The notes under the pieces were generated by a model. It saw nothing but the letters and a program-made list of their open reading frames with translations, had not been told where the DNA came from and ran no database searches. A DNA stretch of 64,000 nt from assembly GCA_031460505.1 (NCBI GenBank), contig JAVKTT010000001.1, positions 1-64,000 of the forward strand. The letters run 5' to 3'. The position numbers were made by a program, and so were the translations under genes. This stretch comes from JAAYTL01 sp031460505. GTDB lineage: Bacteria > Bacillota > Clostridia > Tissierellales > Tissierellaceae. Position 1 is the first letter of the stretch. Each line of letters starts with the position of its first letter. Positions 52,075 to 62,004 of this stretch are shown one piece after another.

Positions 52075-55050
52075 TTAATATATTATAACAGCCTCTCTTG
52101 TGCTGTTAATCCAGTCTACTTCTGAATTAAGATTTTCAGCTGCAAAACGTATTGGTACATATGTGCGTCCATTTTGAATAATTGGAGGCACATCGATTTG
52201 CCGTCTTACTCCATTTACTGTTATTTCCGTCTTCCCAATCCACATATTAACAGTGTTTCCATTTGCTATCAATGTGATTTGTTGACTGCTGTCATCCCAG
52301 CTGACTGTTCCACCCATAGCTTCTACAATCCCGCGTATAGGAACCATGGTTCGAGATGAAATAACAAGAGGGGTAGTATCTCGACCCTCATCGATCTCCT
52401 TTGCAATGCCGTTTACACTCATATACTTATTATCAATTTGAATAACAATGAAATTACCCTTATTGTTTAGTATAATATCCTTTCCTGTTTCCACAATATA
52501 TGTTTCTATTACATCGCCTAGTCTTTCCTCTATATCCTTCATAGGATTTGCTTCCGAAAGCACTGGCATAACTGTATAGTAATAGGTTGCGTTTGGCTCT
52601 ACATTGATATCAGCATATGAATTACTTGTAATATAAAAATCTGTAACTGAAATGCCTAAATCATTTTCTGTTTTTGATCTAAACAGGCGATAGCCAAGGC
52701 CATTTCTACTTGGCCACGACATAATTGCACCTTTTTCAAAAATCTCTACATGTTTGTCTTCTGTTTTTTCTACAGGAGGCTTTAAGACTGGGTCTTCTTC
52801 TTTCATAACAGTAAAAATACTACTTTCTGCAAGAAGTTTATTATTATTGTCATAGGCCCGCAATTTATATTTACCTGGAGTTTCAGGAGCATAAAGTTCG
52901 TATTCAATTTCAAAATTACCTATTTCCTCCTTTTTCCCTACAAATTTGTCCGGATTATCTTCATTTTCACTATATACTCCATAATAGCCTTTTTTATAAT
53001 CCCCATTGTACAAAATAAAACTAAAGTATTCTCCTGGTTTTAGTGGGGATTTAGGGGTATGGGTAAAGGTAATGTCTCTTTCTTTGTTTATAACCTCAAT
53101 TGTATCACTGACTGCAATTAATTGCTTTTCTCTGCTATACATCCTAAAATGGAACTTACCTTTAACATCCTCAACAAATGTTTTGAAAGTACCTGAAGTA
53201 TTATTTTTATCAACGGTTAAGTAATCCATAACTCCATCTTCCATTCCAGTACTATCAAGGGAATATAAGCGTATTATTGCCCCTACAGGCGCATGATGGT
53301 ATTTTACTGAAATGTCCGGATATATGTCCTTATCTGATATAATTTCAACTGGTCCCTTTGTCATATCAGAGAAGCCAACTTTTCGGATGTTGGACTCCAA
53401 ATCAAAAATTACATTTACTACCTTTTCCTTATTCTCCAATGAATCAGATAAATAAAATCCTTCTAAAGGCTCCTCTTCTCCCCATTTATATCCATAGTCC
53501 ATATTTTTAATAAATTGGGTTAAGGTAAACCACTCCCACTCGTCATTAACAGGACCTACACACCCAGCAGCCTTTCTTAATTCTTCAATACCTTCTTCAC
53601 CAATTAGCATAAGTTTCATAAATGTAAGTGTATTCTTAAAAGGTGCAAATTCCTGGTCTGTGGTCTTGATGTTTGTATTAAAGTTACCCATTTCAGCATT
53701 TAATTTTTCAAAGGATCCTGCAGGAAATAGATTTCCATTTTGCATTACACTTAGTGGCGGATCTAATAATACCATCCATTCCTTTAAATCAACATCAAAT
53801 GATTTTCTCACCATAAAATTAAGAACATCTTCTTTTGCTTCCTTATATGCTTTTTCTATTGAATCGGGCACTATATCCATTACGAAATCCGTAACTACTC
53901 CCAAACCATTTATAACAGTGACAGCAGCATCAGGAACACCAAGCATGCTTAACAAATGTTTATCAGCCCATTTTTTTAATTCATCCTTGTACTGCTCCAT
54001 TCCATTTCCATCAAGGATCATTTTTTGGGCAGCCCGTTCATTAGCCGCTATCCAGTCTCCAAGGCCTGCATCTATGTCTTTTATCCACGCTTCACAGTAG
54101 GATTTCTGAGCATATTGAGCTGAAACCAGCCATACTGCCTTATCCCACAAATCTCCGCTCCTGTTTCTGTTTATTTTATCTATTCTTCTCTTACATGCAT
54201 CGCGAATATCGAAGAACAGGTCTAAGTGTGGAGTCTCTTCATAATCTAATACAAACTCTGGCCTTCTATCATCGTCTAGAACATTTTCTAAATTATAAGT
54301 TCCACCTACAAGTGTATTATCAAACAAAAATCTTTGAGGTGAATCTATTATATTGTAGTCCTTAGATTTATAGTCAGTAGGAATTTTACTGTCTATATAT
54401 TTTTCAATTACTGAATGTCGTCTGATATTATCCTTTTCAGCTAACGAAAGACCATCTGCCATATTAGGCCAGGTTCCCCCAGACCAATTATTAATATAGC
54501 TATGTCCAAAATAGTCACCTGCTGCATGTGCCATAAGACCCAGTACATAGGCCCTTGCTTGATCTCTGTTATGTGCCTTTAAATACTTGCTTGCTGGATC
54601 ATTCTTATCATTAGGATTAACTATGGGTCTATTAATAATCGATTGCATGGAATAATAAGACATCCTTTCAGCCTCAGTAAGCTCACGATCCTTAATATTG
54701 TTGGCCGACCACCAAAGTTCCTCGATAAACCCTCCCGATGTACCTAGACCAACTCCAGGATGGAATATAGTCTGACCAATTATTATATCAGGCTGGAGAT
54801 CAGGACCCAATGAACCCCCTCTGTAAAAATTAGGGTAAATACTAAGCATATGCTCTAATTCAGGATCAACTTTAAATTTCCCATAGGGTTTTATTTCAAC
54901 ATAGCCATTGTTATTCCTTATTTCATCTAAAATAAGGTTTGCTGAATATACGTGAGTCTTTACTTTCCAGGCATGTGCAGGAGTTGTGGTTAATGAAATT
55001 AGAATAAATATAAAAATAATTACCTTCAATATCTTATGCCGCTTTATCAT
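52075..55050 (-). CDS. Secreted zinc-dependent phospholipase C-like protein with Fn3 and copper-amine-oxidase-N modules
   Basis: A 991-residue exported protein. The signal peptide ends AHA, so the mature chain starts with Trp (W28), as in clostridial alpha-toxin-type enzymes, where the N-terminal Trp binds zinc. Further ligand-like residues are H33, GPDLQPD, the LGLMAHAAGDYFGHS helix and RRHSVIEKYID (H-x3-E). The catalytic part spans about 28-500, then come two beta-rich regions (about 570-745), an Fn3-like domain (about 765-860) and a copper-amine-oxidase-N domain (about 870-991). It probably hydrolyses phospholipid or a related phosphoester at the cell surface. Its length and C-terminal surface-binding module differ from secreted toxins. 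The start is ATG behind AGGAGG; the LCCL gene follows 30 bp downstream. Confidence 0.78.
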   Translation of the reverse strand: MIKRHKILKVIIFIFILISLTTTPAHAWKVKTHVYSANLILDEIRNNNGYVEIKPYGKFKVDPELEHMLSIYPNFYRGGSLGPDLQPDIIIGQTIFHPGVGLGTSGGFIEELWWSANNIKDRELTEAERMSYYSMQSIINRPIVNPNDKNDPASKYLKAHNRDQARAYVLGLMAHAAGDYFGHSYINNWSGGTWPNMADGLSLAEKDNIRRHSVIEKYIDSKIPTDYKSKDYNIIDSPQRFLFDNTLVGGTYNLENVLDDDRRPEFVLDYEETPHLDLFFDIRDACKRRIDKINRNRSGDLWDKAVWLVSAQYAQKSYCEAWIKDIDAGLGDWIAANERAAQKMILDGNGMEQYKDELKKWADKHLLSMLGVPDAAVTVINGLGVVTDFVMDIVPDSIEKAYKEAKEDVLNFMVRKSFDVDLKEWMVLLDPPLSVMQNGNLFPAGSFEKLNAEMGNFNTNIKTTDQEFAPFKNTLTFMKLMLIGEEGIEELRKAAGCVGPVNDEWEWFTLTQFIKNMDYGYKWGEEEPLEGFYLSDSLENKEKVVNVIFDLESNIRKVGFSDMTKGPVEIISDKDIYPDISVKYHHAPVGAIIRLYSLDSTGMEDGVMDYLTVDKNNTSGTFKTFVEDVKGKFHFRMYSREKQLIAVSDTIEVINKERDITFTHTPKSPLKPGEYFSFILYNGDYKKGYYGVYSENEDNPDKFVGKKEEIGNFEIEYELYAPETPGKYKLRAYDNNNKLLAESSIFTVMKEEDPVLKPPVEKTEDKHVEIFEKGAIMSWPSRNGLGYRLFRSKTENDLGISVTDFYITSNSYADINVEPNATYYYTVMPVLSEANPMKDIEERLGDVIETYIVETGKDIILNNKGNFIVIQIDNKYMSVNGIAKEIDEGRDTTPLVISSRTMVPIRGIVEAMGGTVSWDDSSQQITLIANGNTVNMWIGKTEITVNGVRRQIDVPPIIQNGRTYVPIRFAAENLNSEVDWINSTREAVIIY

Positions 55051-55192
55051 TGCATTACCTCCTATATAAATAATCCAAACATTATTTGATTGTCCCTAAT
55101 TTCAGTATATTCCACCAACAATGTAAAGAATATTCAAAAACTATCACATGACTTATAAATATATGACTTATTGTTTACCCATTTTTATACAC

Positions 55193-55221
55193 AAAAAAAA
55201 GCCAAGCTAATGCTTGACTTT
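55193..55221 (-). terminator. Terminator of the AraC-family gene
   Basis: AAGTCAAGC-ATTA-GCTTGGCTT followed by six or more T residues on the minus strand. Confidence 0.82.
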
Positions 55222-55234
55222 TTATTTACTACAG

Positions 55235-56098
55235 CTAATTATTTCTTTTAAATTCCGTGGGTGAGACCCCTTCCATTCGTTTAAATACCGAGGAGAAATG
55301 GGCTGCACTTACAAAACCACATAGTCTAGCTACTTCTTCCATACTAATGCTATCTTCTAATATTCTCTCCTTAGCTTTATTAACTCTAAGTTCCATCAGA
55401 TAATTATATGGGGTTTGATCCATGTATTTCTTAAAAATTCTTTGAAAATGACATGGACTAATATATATACTTTTACAAATCTCTGCAATTGTAATATTAC
55501 TATTATAATACTCATTCATATATTCAATAGCTTTGCTTATATAGTCATTATCAGAAAACTTATTTCTTCCATCTATTAGTTTGTTAGGTAAGGAATCTCT
55601 AAGTAGTTGAATCACCATTAGTGTTTCTATACTCTCAATCATTAATGAGCAATTTTCTCCAAAAGCAATTATTTCATTAGTCCATAACCCAATCAAATCT
55701 AGAATTTGATGACTATAGGCATTGCCTTTGTTCTTAAACTTTATCTTATCCAGATCAACGATTTGTTGTGCTATTTCATTAAAGAACTCTTTTTTAATGC
55801 AAATTGAAATAAAACTTACATTACCAACACTATGTATTGGGCTAACCTCAAGATACACTCCTGGCTCAATAGATATAAAATTCCCTTTTTTAAACTGGGC
55901 TTTTACACCTCCAATTTTTAATGGTGGTGGAGTCGTATTAAATATTACAAAATGATAATCTAATGTCTTAACTTCTTTCTCAATTACAAATTCTTTAGGA
56001 ATAAAAATAGCCACATTCGTACTCATGTATGATTTCGTATTACAATGTATATTTATAGGAATGTCTTCAATGAATTGGTCGAAACTATCTTTCATCAC
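55235..56098 (-). CDS. AraC-family transcriptional regulator
   Basis: A 287-residue regulator with a cupin-like N-terminal sensor (about 10-150, containing FNTTPPPLKIGGVKAQFKKGNFISIEPGVYLEVSP) and a C-terminal double helix-turn-helix (about 190-285). The latter has ITIAEICKSIYISPCHFQRIFKKYM and MEEVARLCGFVSAAHFSSVFKRMEGVSPTEFK. Start choice is uncertain: GTG 56098 lies nine bases after AAGGG, ATG 56095 twelve bases, and ATG 56107 touches the ribosome site. It lies between the phospholipase-like gene and the tdh-kbl pair on one strand; it might control either, but no operator can be assigned. Confidence 0.85.
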   Translation of the reverse strand: MMKDSFDQFIEDIPINIHCNTKSYMSTNVAIFIPKEFVIEKEVKTLDYHFVIFNTTPPPLKIGGVKAQFKKGNFISIEPGVYLEVSPIHSVGNVSFISICIKKEFFNEIAQQIVDLDKIKFKNKGNAYSHQILDLIGLWTNEIIAFGENCSLMIESIETLMVIQLLRDSLPNKLIDGRNKFSDNDYISKAIEYMNEYYNSNITIAEICKSIYISPCHFQRIFKKYMDQTPYNYLMELRVNKAKERILEDSISMEEVARLCGFVSAAHFSSVFKRMEGVSPTEFKRNN

Positions 56099-56187
56099 AG
56101 ATATCATCCCTTCCCTAATGTTTGCTTATATTCTAAGTATAATTCTTTGCAACTTCATTGTAAATAATTTTATGACTCATCCCTTAG

Positions 56188-57153
56188 CTAAAAGTTATTC
56201 TTACCTAATTTAAGCCTTAATTTTTCTAACATATCTTTTGTCATATTTTCTAAATCATATTTAGGACTCCAATCCCATTCTAACCTAGCAGCAGTATCAT
56301 CCAATGAATTTGGCCATGACTCTGCTATAGCCTGTCTTGTTGGATCTATATCATAGTCTAATACAAACTCAGGTATATGTTTTCTTATTGCTTCTGCTAA
56401 TTCCTCTGGTTCAAAACTCATTGCTGTCACATTAAATGCATTTCTATGTTCTAGTCTTGAAGAATCTGCTTCCATTAAATTAATAATTGCATCTAATGCA
56501 TCTGGCATATACATCATATCCATCCTTGTTCCTTTATCTATATAAGATGTGTATTTCTTATTCTTAATTGCGTCGTAGAAAATATGAACTGCATAATCAG
56601 TAGTACCACCTCCTGGTAGGGTTTCATATGAAATTAAGCCTGGAAATCTAACACCTCTAGTATCAACTCCATATTTTTTGAAATAATAGTTGCACATTAA
56701 CTCCCCAGCTACTTTCGTTACACCATACATAGTAGTTGGCCTTTGAATAGTGTCTTGCGGTGTATTATCTGGTGGCGTTGATGGTCCAAATGCAGCTATT
56801 GAGCTTGGGTTAAATATTTGTAGATTTTTTTCTCTACCTAATTCTAATACATTTACTAATCCATTCATGTTAATATTCCAACAAGAGGAAGGATCTTTTT
56901 CACCTGTGGCTGATAAAATAGCAGCTAAATTAATAATTGTATCAACTTTGTATTTATCAATTACTTCAGCCATTTGTTTTATATGGAGTATATCAACTAC
57001 TTCAAATGGTCCACTTTCCATTAGAGATTGATGCTCCTCTTTTATCCTTCGGTTGCTTGCAATAATATTATCAGTTCCGTAAACTTCTCTAAGTTTTAAA
57101 ATAAGCTCTGAGCCTATTTGACCTAGTGCACCGGTTACTAATATTTTACGCAA
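56188..57153 (-). CDS. L-threonine 3-dehydrogenase, short-chain (epimerase-like) type
   Basis: A 321-residue extended SDR enzyme oxidising threonine to 2-amino-3-oxobutyrate with NAD+. The N-terminal Rossmann motif is VTGALGQIGSEL, NLAAILSATGEKDPSSCWNINMNG and FNPSSIAAFGPSTPPDNTPQ are specific to this threonine-dehydrogenase subgroup, and the catalytic Tyr-x3-Lys is YGVTK. The downstream partner reaction is encoded by the preceding kbl gene, which makes the call firm. The start is probably TTG 57153, eight bases after AAGGAG; a GTG three codons earlier lies in the ribosome site. Confidence 0.9.
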   Translation of the reverse strand: MRKILVTGALGQIGSELILKLREVYGTDNIIASNRRIKEEHQSLMESGPFEVVDILHIKQMAEVIDKYKVDTIINLAAILSATGEKDPSSCWNINMNGLVNVLELGREKNLQIFNPSSIAAFGPSTPPDNTPQDTIQRPTTMYGVTKVAGELMCNYYFKKYGVDTRGVRFPGLISYETLPGGGTTDYAVHIFYDAIKNKKYTSYIDKGTRMDMMYMPDALDAIINLMEADSSRLEHRNAFNVTAMSFEPEELAEAIRKHIPEFVLDYDIDPTRQAIAESWPNSLDDTAARLEWDWSPKYDLENMTKDMLEKLRLKLGKNNF

Positions 57154-57175
57154 TATAAACACTCCTTTTCATCTA

Positions 57176-58363
57176 CTAAATAATACCCATATCATCTCCT
57201 ACTTTTCTAAATGCCTCTACGGCTTCATCTAATTGATCTTTAGTATGAGCTGCCGTTACCATACATCGGAGTCTTCCTGTTCCCTTTGGTACAGTTGGAA
57301 ATACTATACCTGATACAAATACATTATAATTCATTAGATTTCTACTAAATTCCATGGTTTTAGCTTCTTCACCTATAATTACTGGGGTAATAGGTGTTCC
57401 ACTTTTACCTGTATTAAATCCTAATCTTCCTAATTTCTCTTTGAAATATTTTGCATTGTCCCATAGTCTATCTGTATATTCTGTTGACTCCATCAGCATC
57501 TTTAAGGCTTCAATTATTGCACCTATTGTAGCAGGTGGTAAGGATGTAGAAAACAATACCGGTCTTGCTCTATGGCTTAGCCAATCATACATAGTTTGTG
57601 AGCCAGCCACATAACCTCCTACTGCTCCGATAGCCTTCGAAAGAGTACCTATACTAAAATCCACTCTGCCGTGTAAATCAAAGTGATCAACTGTTCCTCT
57701 GCCGCTTTCTCCAAGTACACCTGAACCATGAGCATCGTCTACATAGGTCATAGCCTCATATTTTTCAGCTAATTCCACTATTTCAGGTAATTTTGCAATG
57801 TCCCCATCCATGCTGAATACTCCATCTGTTATGATTAATATATTTTTATATTTATCTTTATTTTTCTTTAGTACATCTTCTAAACTATCCATATCTGAAT
57901 GTTTGTAAATTGCCTTGTCCGCCCTTGATAGTCTTGCTCCATCGATTATTGAAGCATGGTTTAGTTCATCAGATATTATGATATCTCCAGCTTCAGTAAT
58001 GGCTTGAATAGTGCCAGAATTACAATTAAAACCAGATTGATAAAGAAATGCTGCCTCTTCTCTTTTGAATGTTGCAAGTAATTCTTCTAATTCTTCATGA
58101 ATCTTCATGTTCCCTACTATTGTTCTTACTGCTCCTGCCCCTGCCCCATATTTTTCTATGGCCTGGATTGAAGCTTTTTTAAGCCTTGGATGATTTGCAA
58201 AGCCTAGATAATTATTTGATGAGAGGTTAATAACCTTCTTACCATTTAAGATTATCTCTGCTTCACTTGGAGTTTCAAGTATTGGAAGCTTCCTATAAAC
58301 ACCTTGTTCCTTTAATTCTTGAATCTTTTCTTTCAAAAATGCCAGCTCATGCACATTTGACAA
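57176..58363 (-). CDS. kbl: Glycine C-acetyltransferase (2-amino-3-ketobutyrate CoA ligase)
   Basis: A 395-residue alpha-oxoamine synthase that splits 2-amino-3-oxobutyrate with CoA into glycine and acetyl-CoA. The PLP lysine is in IGTLSKAIGAVGG, with FLYQSGFNCNSG, DELNHASIIDG and YVDDAHGSGVLG as family blocks. The start is probably TTG 58363, eight bases after GGAGG; an in-frame GTG three codons upstream overlaps that site. It is followed 22 bp later by the threonine dehydrogenase gene, completing threonine to glycine plus acetyl-CoA. Other family members (KAPA or ALA synthase) are unlikely given this neighbour. Confidence 0.92.
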   Translation of the reverse strand: MSNVHELAFLKEKIQELKEQGVYRKLPILETPSEAEIILNGKKVINLSSNNYLGFANHPRLKKASIQAIEKYGAGAGAVRTIVGNMKIHEELEELLATFKREEAAFLYQSGFNCNSGTIQAITEAGDIIISDELNHASIIDGARLSRADKAIYKHSDMDSLEDVLKKNKDKYKNILIITDGVFSMDGDIAKLPEIVELAEKYEAMTYVDDAHGSGVLGESGRGTVDHFDLHGRVDFSIGTLSKAIGAVGGYVAGSQTMYDWLSHRARPVLFSTSLPPATIGAIIEALKMLMESTEYTDRLWDNAKYFKEKLGRLGFNTGKSGTPITPVIIGEEAKTMEFSRNLMNYNVFVSGIVFPTVPKGTGRLRCMVTAAHTKDQLDEAVEAFRKVGDDMGII

Positions 58364-58444
58364 AATATTCACCTCCGAATTTTATAAGAGTTTAAAGATT
58401 ATCCTACTATTATTTATATAGTTTAAGAGACAAGATTAATACAA

Positions 58445-58479
58445 ATAAAAAACGGTATTAACATTAAAGTTAATACCGT
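58445..58479 (-). terminator. Terminator of the LTA-synthase-type gene
   Basis: A perfect 11-bp stem (ACGGTATTAAC / GTTAATACCGT) with a 6-base loop and TTTTTT on the minus strand. Confidence 0.88.
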
Positions 58480-58484
58480 CTACT

Positions 58485-60464
58485 TTATGAAATATTATCA
58501 TCAATTATTATTTTTGGTTTATTATTCTGTGCTAAGATTCCATTATAGTATTTGATTAGGTTATTTTGAACTATATTATTGGATAATAGTATTCTATGTT
58601 CTACATCTTCATTTACCTTTATTAGTTCTTCATTTTCAATAACCTCATGAGTTTCCAGGCTATAATATTTACCATTTGATGCTGTATAATATACGTCTTT
58701 ATTTATCCAATCTTCATTTGGAAAAATTACAGTATTGTTTTCTGCTGACATTATATCTTTTCCTAATTGATAAGGATTAAAGATTCCTAACATATTTGAA
58801 ACAGTTGGAAGTGCATCTACCATACCCATTGGAGTATCTATTTCTTTAGCTAAATTAGAATCCTTTGACCATATAATGAATGGAGTTCTCTTTAGTTCTT
58901 TATTTAATACAGTATCAATTTTTACATACTCAGGATCATCCGCAGTATAATAAGTTTCTAACTCTTCATTGTAATTATATATTTTTCTATAATCTGCCTT
59001 TGATATCTTAGCATGATGATCACCATAAAGAACAATTACTGCATTATCAAGTAATCCTGCTTCATCCATACCACTAACAAAACTTTCTAAAGCAGTATCA
59101 GCATAATGGAAAGATTTTAGGTAATTACCAATTTCTGTTCCTTCTAAATGTCCAACATTGAATTCCCCATATTTTTCTACATCATCAAATGGATAATGAT
59201 TAGTCAATGTTATCATAGTCGCCATAATTGGTGAATCATCTTGTTCTTTTATTTGCTTTATCTTTTCTATGGATTGATTGAAAAAGGACATATCGCTTAA
59301 TCCCAATCCAACTTCTTCATCTATTTCATAATCTAATTTACTGAAGAATCTCTCATATCCTAAAGATTTGTGCATAATATTTCTATTCCAAAAATCTCCA
59401 TTGTTACCATGCATACTTACAGTATTATATCCTTCATTCCTCAATAACTTCGGTAATGTGATATATTCTCTATCTGTATGAGTTATGAATACTGTACCGT
59501 CATTGATAGGAAATAATGATGTGTTAAAAGTAAATTCTGAGTCACTACTTGTACCCACTGAATGCTGTGGATAAAAATTGGTAAAGTGTAATCCCTCAGA
59601 TGCCAACTTATTCAAAAATGGAGTTACAGGTCCATCTGGCATTTCTACGTCCATTGCAAATGACTGTGCACTTTCGTAATGAATTACATAGACATCTTTA
59701 CCTTTAAATATATCTTTATATTCATTTTCTATTTGCGAATTTATATTGTCATCTATTAAATCGCTTAAAACATAGTCAACCTCTTCTTCAGGTAGAGTTG
59801 TTATTTTAGGTGTAAATGTATTCTTTATGATATCTGCCACTGTATAGGAATATATACCTAATTGTTCAACTAGATATGGTCTATTCCATTGTTTTACTAA
59901 GCGGCTAAGATCTGTACTAGTTAAAGTTGTGGCTACAATTGCAAGCAAAGAAGTACCTAATACAAATGCTTTAAACATTTCTCCTTTTCTTCTGTAGGCT
60001 TCTCTTTCTTCAAAATAGTTTACCTTGTTTAATTTCTTAATAATTGCTACTAAAGCTATAGTGGGAATGGCAAATATAATTACGCTAATATCCATTATAG
60101 ATTTAGATATACCATCACCTAAATCACTTAGTTGCTTGATTTGCTCAAATATTGATAATGATACAAATGAATTATAAAATCTATAATATAAGAAATTTAT
60201 AGCGTTAATAACTCCAATTAATGTTGATAATACGATGTAGTATGTATTTCTCCTCTTATATGGCAAAAAGAAGGACAATATACTAAAAAATATTATCATA
60301 GATATACTTGTAACTATAGGTTTCCAATATAGCGTAAATCCTGTTGTCATAGCTCTTAATAATAAATCGCTTAGGATTCCTCCTGTGATTAATAAAATAA
60401 GTATTATATTATTCTTTATTAAATTATTCATATTGTTTTTAATCTTATTTATCATACTCTTCAT
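58485..60464 (-). CDS. LTA-synthase-family membrane sulfatase/phosphoglycerol transferase
   Basis: A 659-residue protein with five N-terminal membrane helices (about 12-190) and an extracellular sulfatase-fold domain (about 245-600). The Thr/Ser-nucleophile region is HSVGTSSDSEFTFNTSLFP, metal-site residues lie in VYVIHYESAQSF and LYGDHHAKIS, and HGNNGDFWNRNIMHKSLGYERFF is the LtaS signature. LtaS-type enzymes move glycerol-phosphate from phosphatidylglycerol onto lipoteichoic acid. The start is ATG behind GGGGGAG. It is transcribed divergently from an MFS-GDPD pair; the GDPD could recycle glycerophosphodiesters, but a shared pathway is only suggested. Confidence 0.87.
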   Translation of the reverse strand: MKSMINKIKNNMNNLIKNNIILILLITGGILSDLLLRAMTTGFTLYWKPIVTSISMIIFFSILSFFLPYKRRNTYYIVLSTLIGVINAINFLYYRFYNSFVSLSIFEQIKQLSDLGDGISKSIMDISVIIFAIPTIALVAIIKKLNKVNYFEEREAYRRKGEMFKAFVLGTSLLAIVATTLTSTDLSRLVKQWNRPYLVEQLGIYSYTVADIIKNTFTPKITTLPEEEVDYVLSDLIDDNINSQIENEYKDIFKGKDVYVIHYESAQSFAMDVEMPDGPVTPFLNKLASEGLHFTNFYPQHSVGTSSDSEFTFNTSLFPINDGTVFITHTDREYITLPKLLRNEGYNTVSMHGNNGDFWNRNIMHKSLGYERFFSKLDYEIDEEVGLGLSDMSFFNQSIEKIKQIKEQDDSPIMATMITLTNHYPFDDVEKYGEFNVGHLEGTEIGNYLKSFHYADTALESFVSGMDEAGLLDNAVIVLYGDHHAKISKADYRKIYNYNEELETYYTADDPEYVKIDTVLNKELKRTPFIIWSKDSNLAKEIDTPMGMVDALPTVSNMLGIFNPYQLGKDIMSAENNTVIFPNEDWINKDVYYTASNGKYYSLETHEVIENEELIKVNEDVEHRILLSNNIVQNNLIKYYNGILAQNNKPKIIIDDNIS

Positions 60465-60644
60465 CTTGATTTACTCCCCCTTGCTGATAGATGATTATTG
60501 TATTATACCAAAACATGTTGACTTATCTATTACAAATGGTTTACAAATTCTTTACAAATCACATCTAAATATAATAACATCTTGACTTCTTAATATCAAT
60601 GGAGATTTTTGCCATGGGTTTTACACCCTTTTAATTTACTTTTG

Positions 60645-60673
60645 TTGTTTCTCAATTATCAAGATGCTATAAT
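60645..60673 (+). promoter_or_regulatory. Promoter of the MFS/GDPD operon
   Basis: TTGTTT, a 17-bp spacer and TATAAT, about 33 bp before the ATG at 60707. Confidence 0.65.
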
Positions 60674-60706
60674 TAATGTAAATTAAATAATAGGGGGTAT
60701 AGGTCT

Positions 60707-61987
60707 ATGAAATTAAATTATAAACGAACATTCTTTATTGGGATGGCTTTTCTATCTATAACTTCATTTTGGCAATTATACGATAATATTATTCCTCTAA
60801 TTCTACAAAATAACTTTGGTCTAGGTGAAACATTGACTGGAGGAATAATGGCTGTAGATAACATCTTAGCACTTTTTCTACTTCCTCTTTTTGGTTCTCT
60901 ATCAGATAGGATAAATACTAGATTTGGAAAAAGAACTCCTTTTATTGTAGGAGGAACTATACTAGCAGTTACATTAATGATGATAATTCCATATGCTGCT
61001 AAAACTATAAATTTCCCACTTTTCTTTGTATCCTTGGGTCTGGTATTAATAGCTATGGGAACATATCGTTCTCCAGCTGTAGCATTGATGCCTGATTTAA
61101 CACCTAAGGTATATAGAAGCTCAGCTAATGCTGTTATAAATTTGATGGGAGCAGTTGGTGGTATTACCACTCTTATGTTTATTAAATATCTAGTTCCAAA
61201 AGAGTCTCTTCCTGATTACACAACTGTATTTATGGCTGTTGCTATACTAATGATTGTAGCTATTATTATTCTTTTAAGTACTATTAAAGAAAAAAAACTG
61301 TTAGATCAAATAGCTGATTCACCAGACTATAAAGATGATGAAAAAGAAACTAAAAATGAAGTCTCAGGGGATATGCCTAAGGATGTTAAAAGAAGTTTAT
61401 ATTTTATACTTGCATCAATATTTTTATGGTTTACTGCTTATAACGCTATAACTACTGCATTTTCTAGATATGCAACTAAGGTTTGGGGTATGGAAGGTGG
61501 TAGTTTTGCAGGGGCTCTAATGGTAGCAACAGGCGCTGCTATAGTTAGTTATGTACCTATCGGATTTATTTCCAGTAGATTAGGTAGAAAGAAGACCATT
61601 ATTATGGGGATAATTACTATGAGTACATCTTATTTCTTAGGATACTTTTTCCTAGAACCTAGTCCTATTATCAATGTAGTTTTCGCATTTACTGGATTTG
61701 GTTGGGCCGCAATAAATGTTAACTCCTATCCAATGGTAGTAGAGATGAGTAAAAGTGGTGATATTGGAAAATATACTGGTCTATATTATTCATTCTCAAT
61801 GGCAGCACAAGTATTTACACCTGTATTTTCAGGTTTTCTATTAGAGAATATATCATATAGAACTCTATTTTCATATGCTGTCGTGTTCTCATTATTATCC
61901 TTATGTACAATGCTATTTGTAAAACATGGAGATTCAAAACCACCTAAGAAAGGTAGTACTTTAGAGAACTTTGATTTTGACGATTAA
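60707..61987 (+). CDS. MFS transporter, SLC45/GPH-like
   Basis: A 426-residue major-facilitator protein with 12 hydrophobic segments and a charged central loop (about 195-225, DYKDDEKETKNEVSGDMPKDVKRS). The loop-2 motif is GSLSDRINTRFGKRTPFI, with the RxGKRxP pattern of sucrose/SLC45-type and GPH sugar carriers, repeated as SSRLGRKKTII after helix 8. It probably imports a sugar or glycoside with a cation; the substrate is unknown. The start is ATG behind GGGGG. It is followed 17 bp downstream by a glycerophosphodiesterase gene in the same operon. Confidence 0.82.
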   Translation: MKLNYKRTFFIGMAFLSITSFWQLYDNIIPLILQNNFGLGETLTGGIMAVDNILALFLLPLFGSLSDRINTRFGKRTPFIVGGTILAVTLMMIIPYAAKTINFPLFFVSLGLVLIAMGTYRSPAVALMPDLTPKVYRSSANAVINLMGAVGGITTLMFIKYLVPKESLPDYTTVFMAVAILMIVAIIILLSTIKEKKLLDQIADSPDYKDDEKETKNEVSGDMPKDVKRSLYFILASIFLWFTAYNAITTAFSRYATKVWGMEGGSFAGALMVATGAAIVSYVPIGFISSRLGRKKTIIMGIITMSTSYFLGYFFLEPSPIINVVFAFTGFGWAAINVNSYPMVVEMSKSGDIGKYTGLYYSFSMAAQVFTPVFSGFLLENISYRTLFSYAVVFSLLSLCTMLFVKHGDSKPPKKGSTLENFDFDD

Positions 61988-62004
61988 GAAAGGTGTATGT
62001 GTAA

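Noticed and set aside
53660..54100. A 146-codon plus-strand open frame opposite the phospholipase-like gene
   Set aside because: Antisense to a well-supported coding sequence, with no ribosome site and no recognisable motif.
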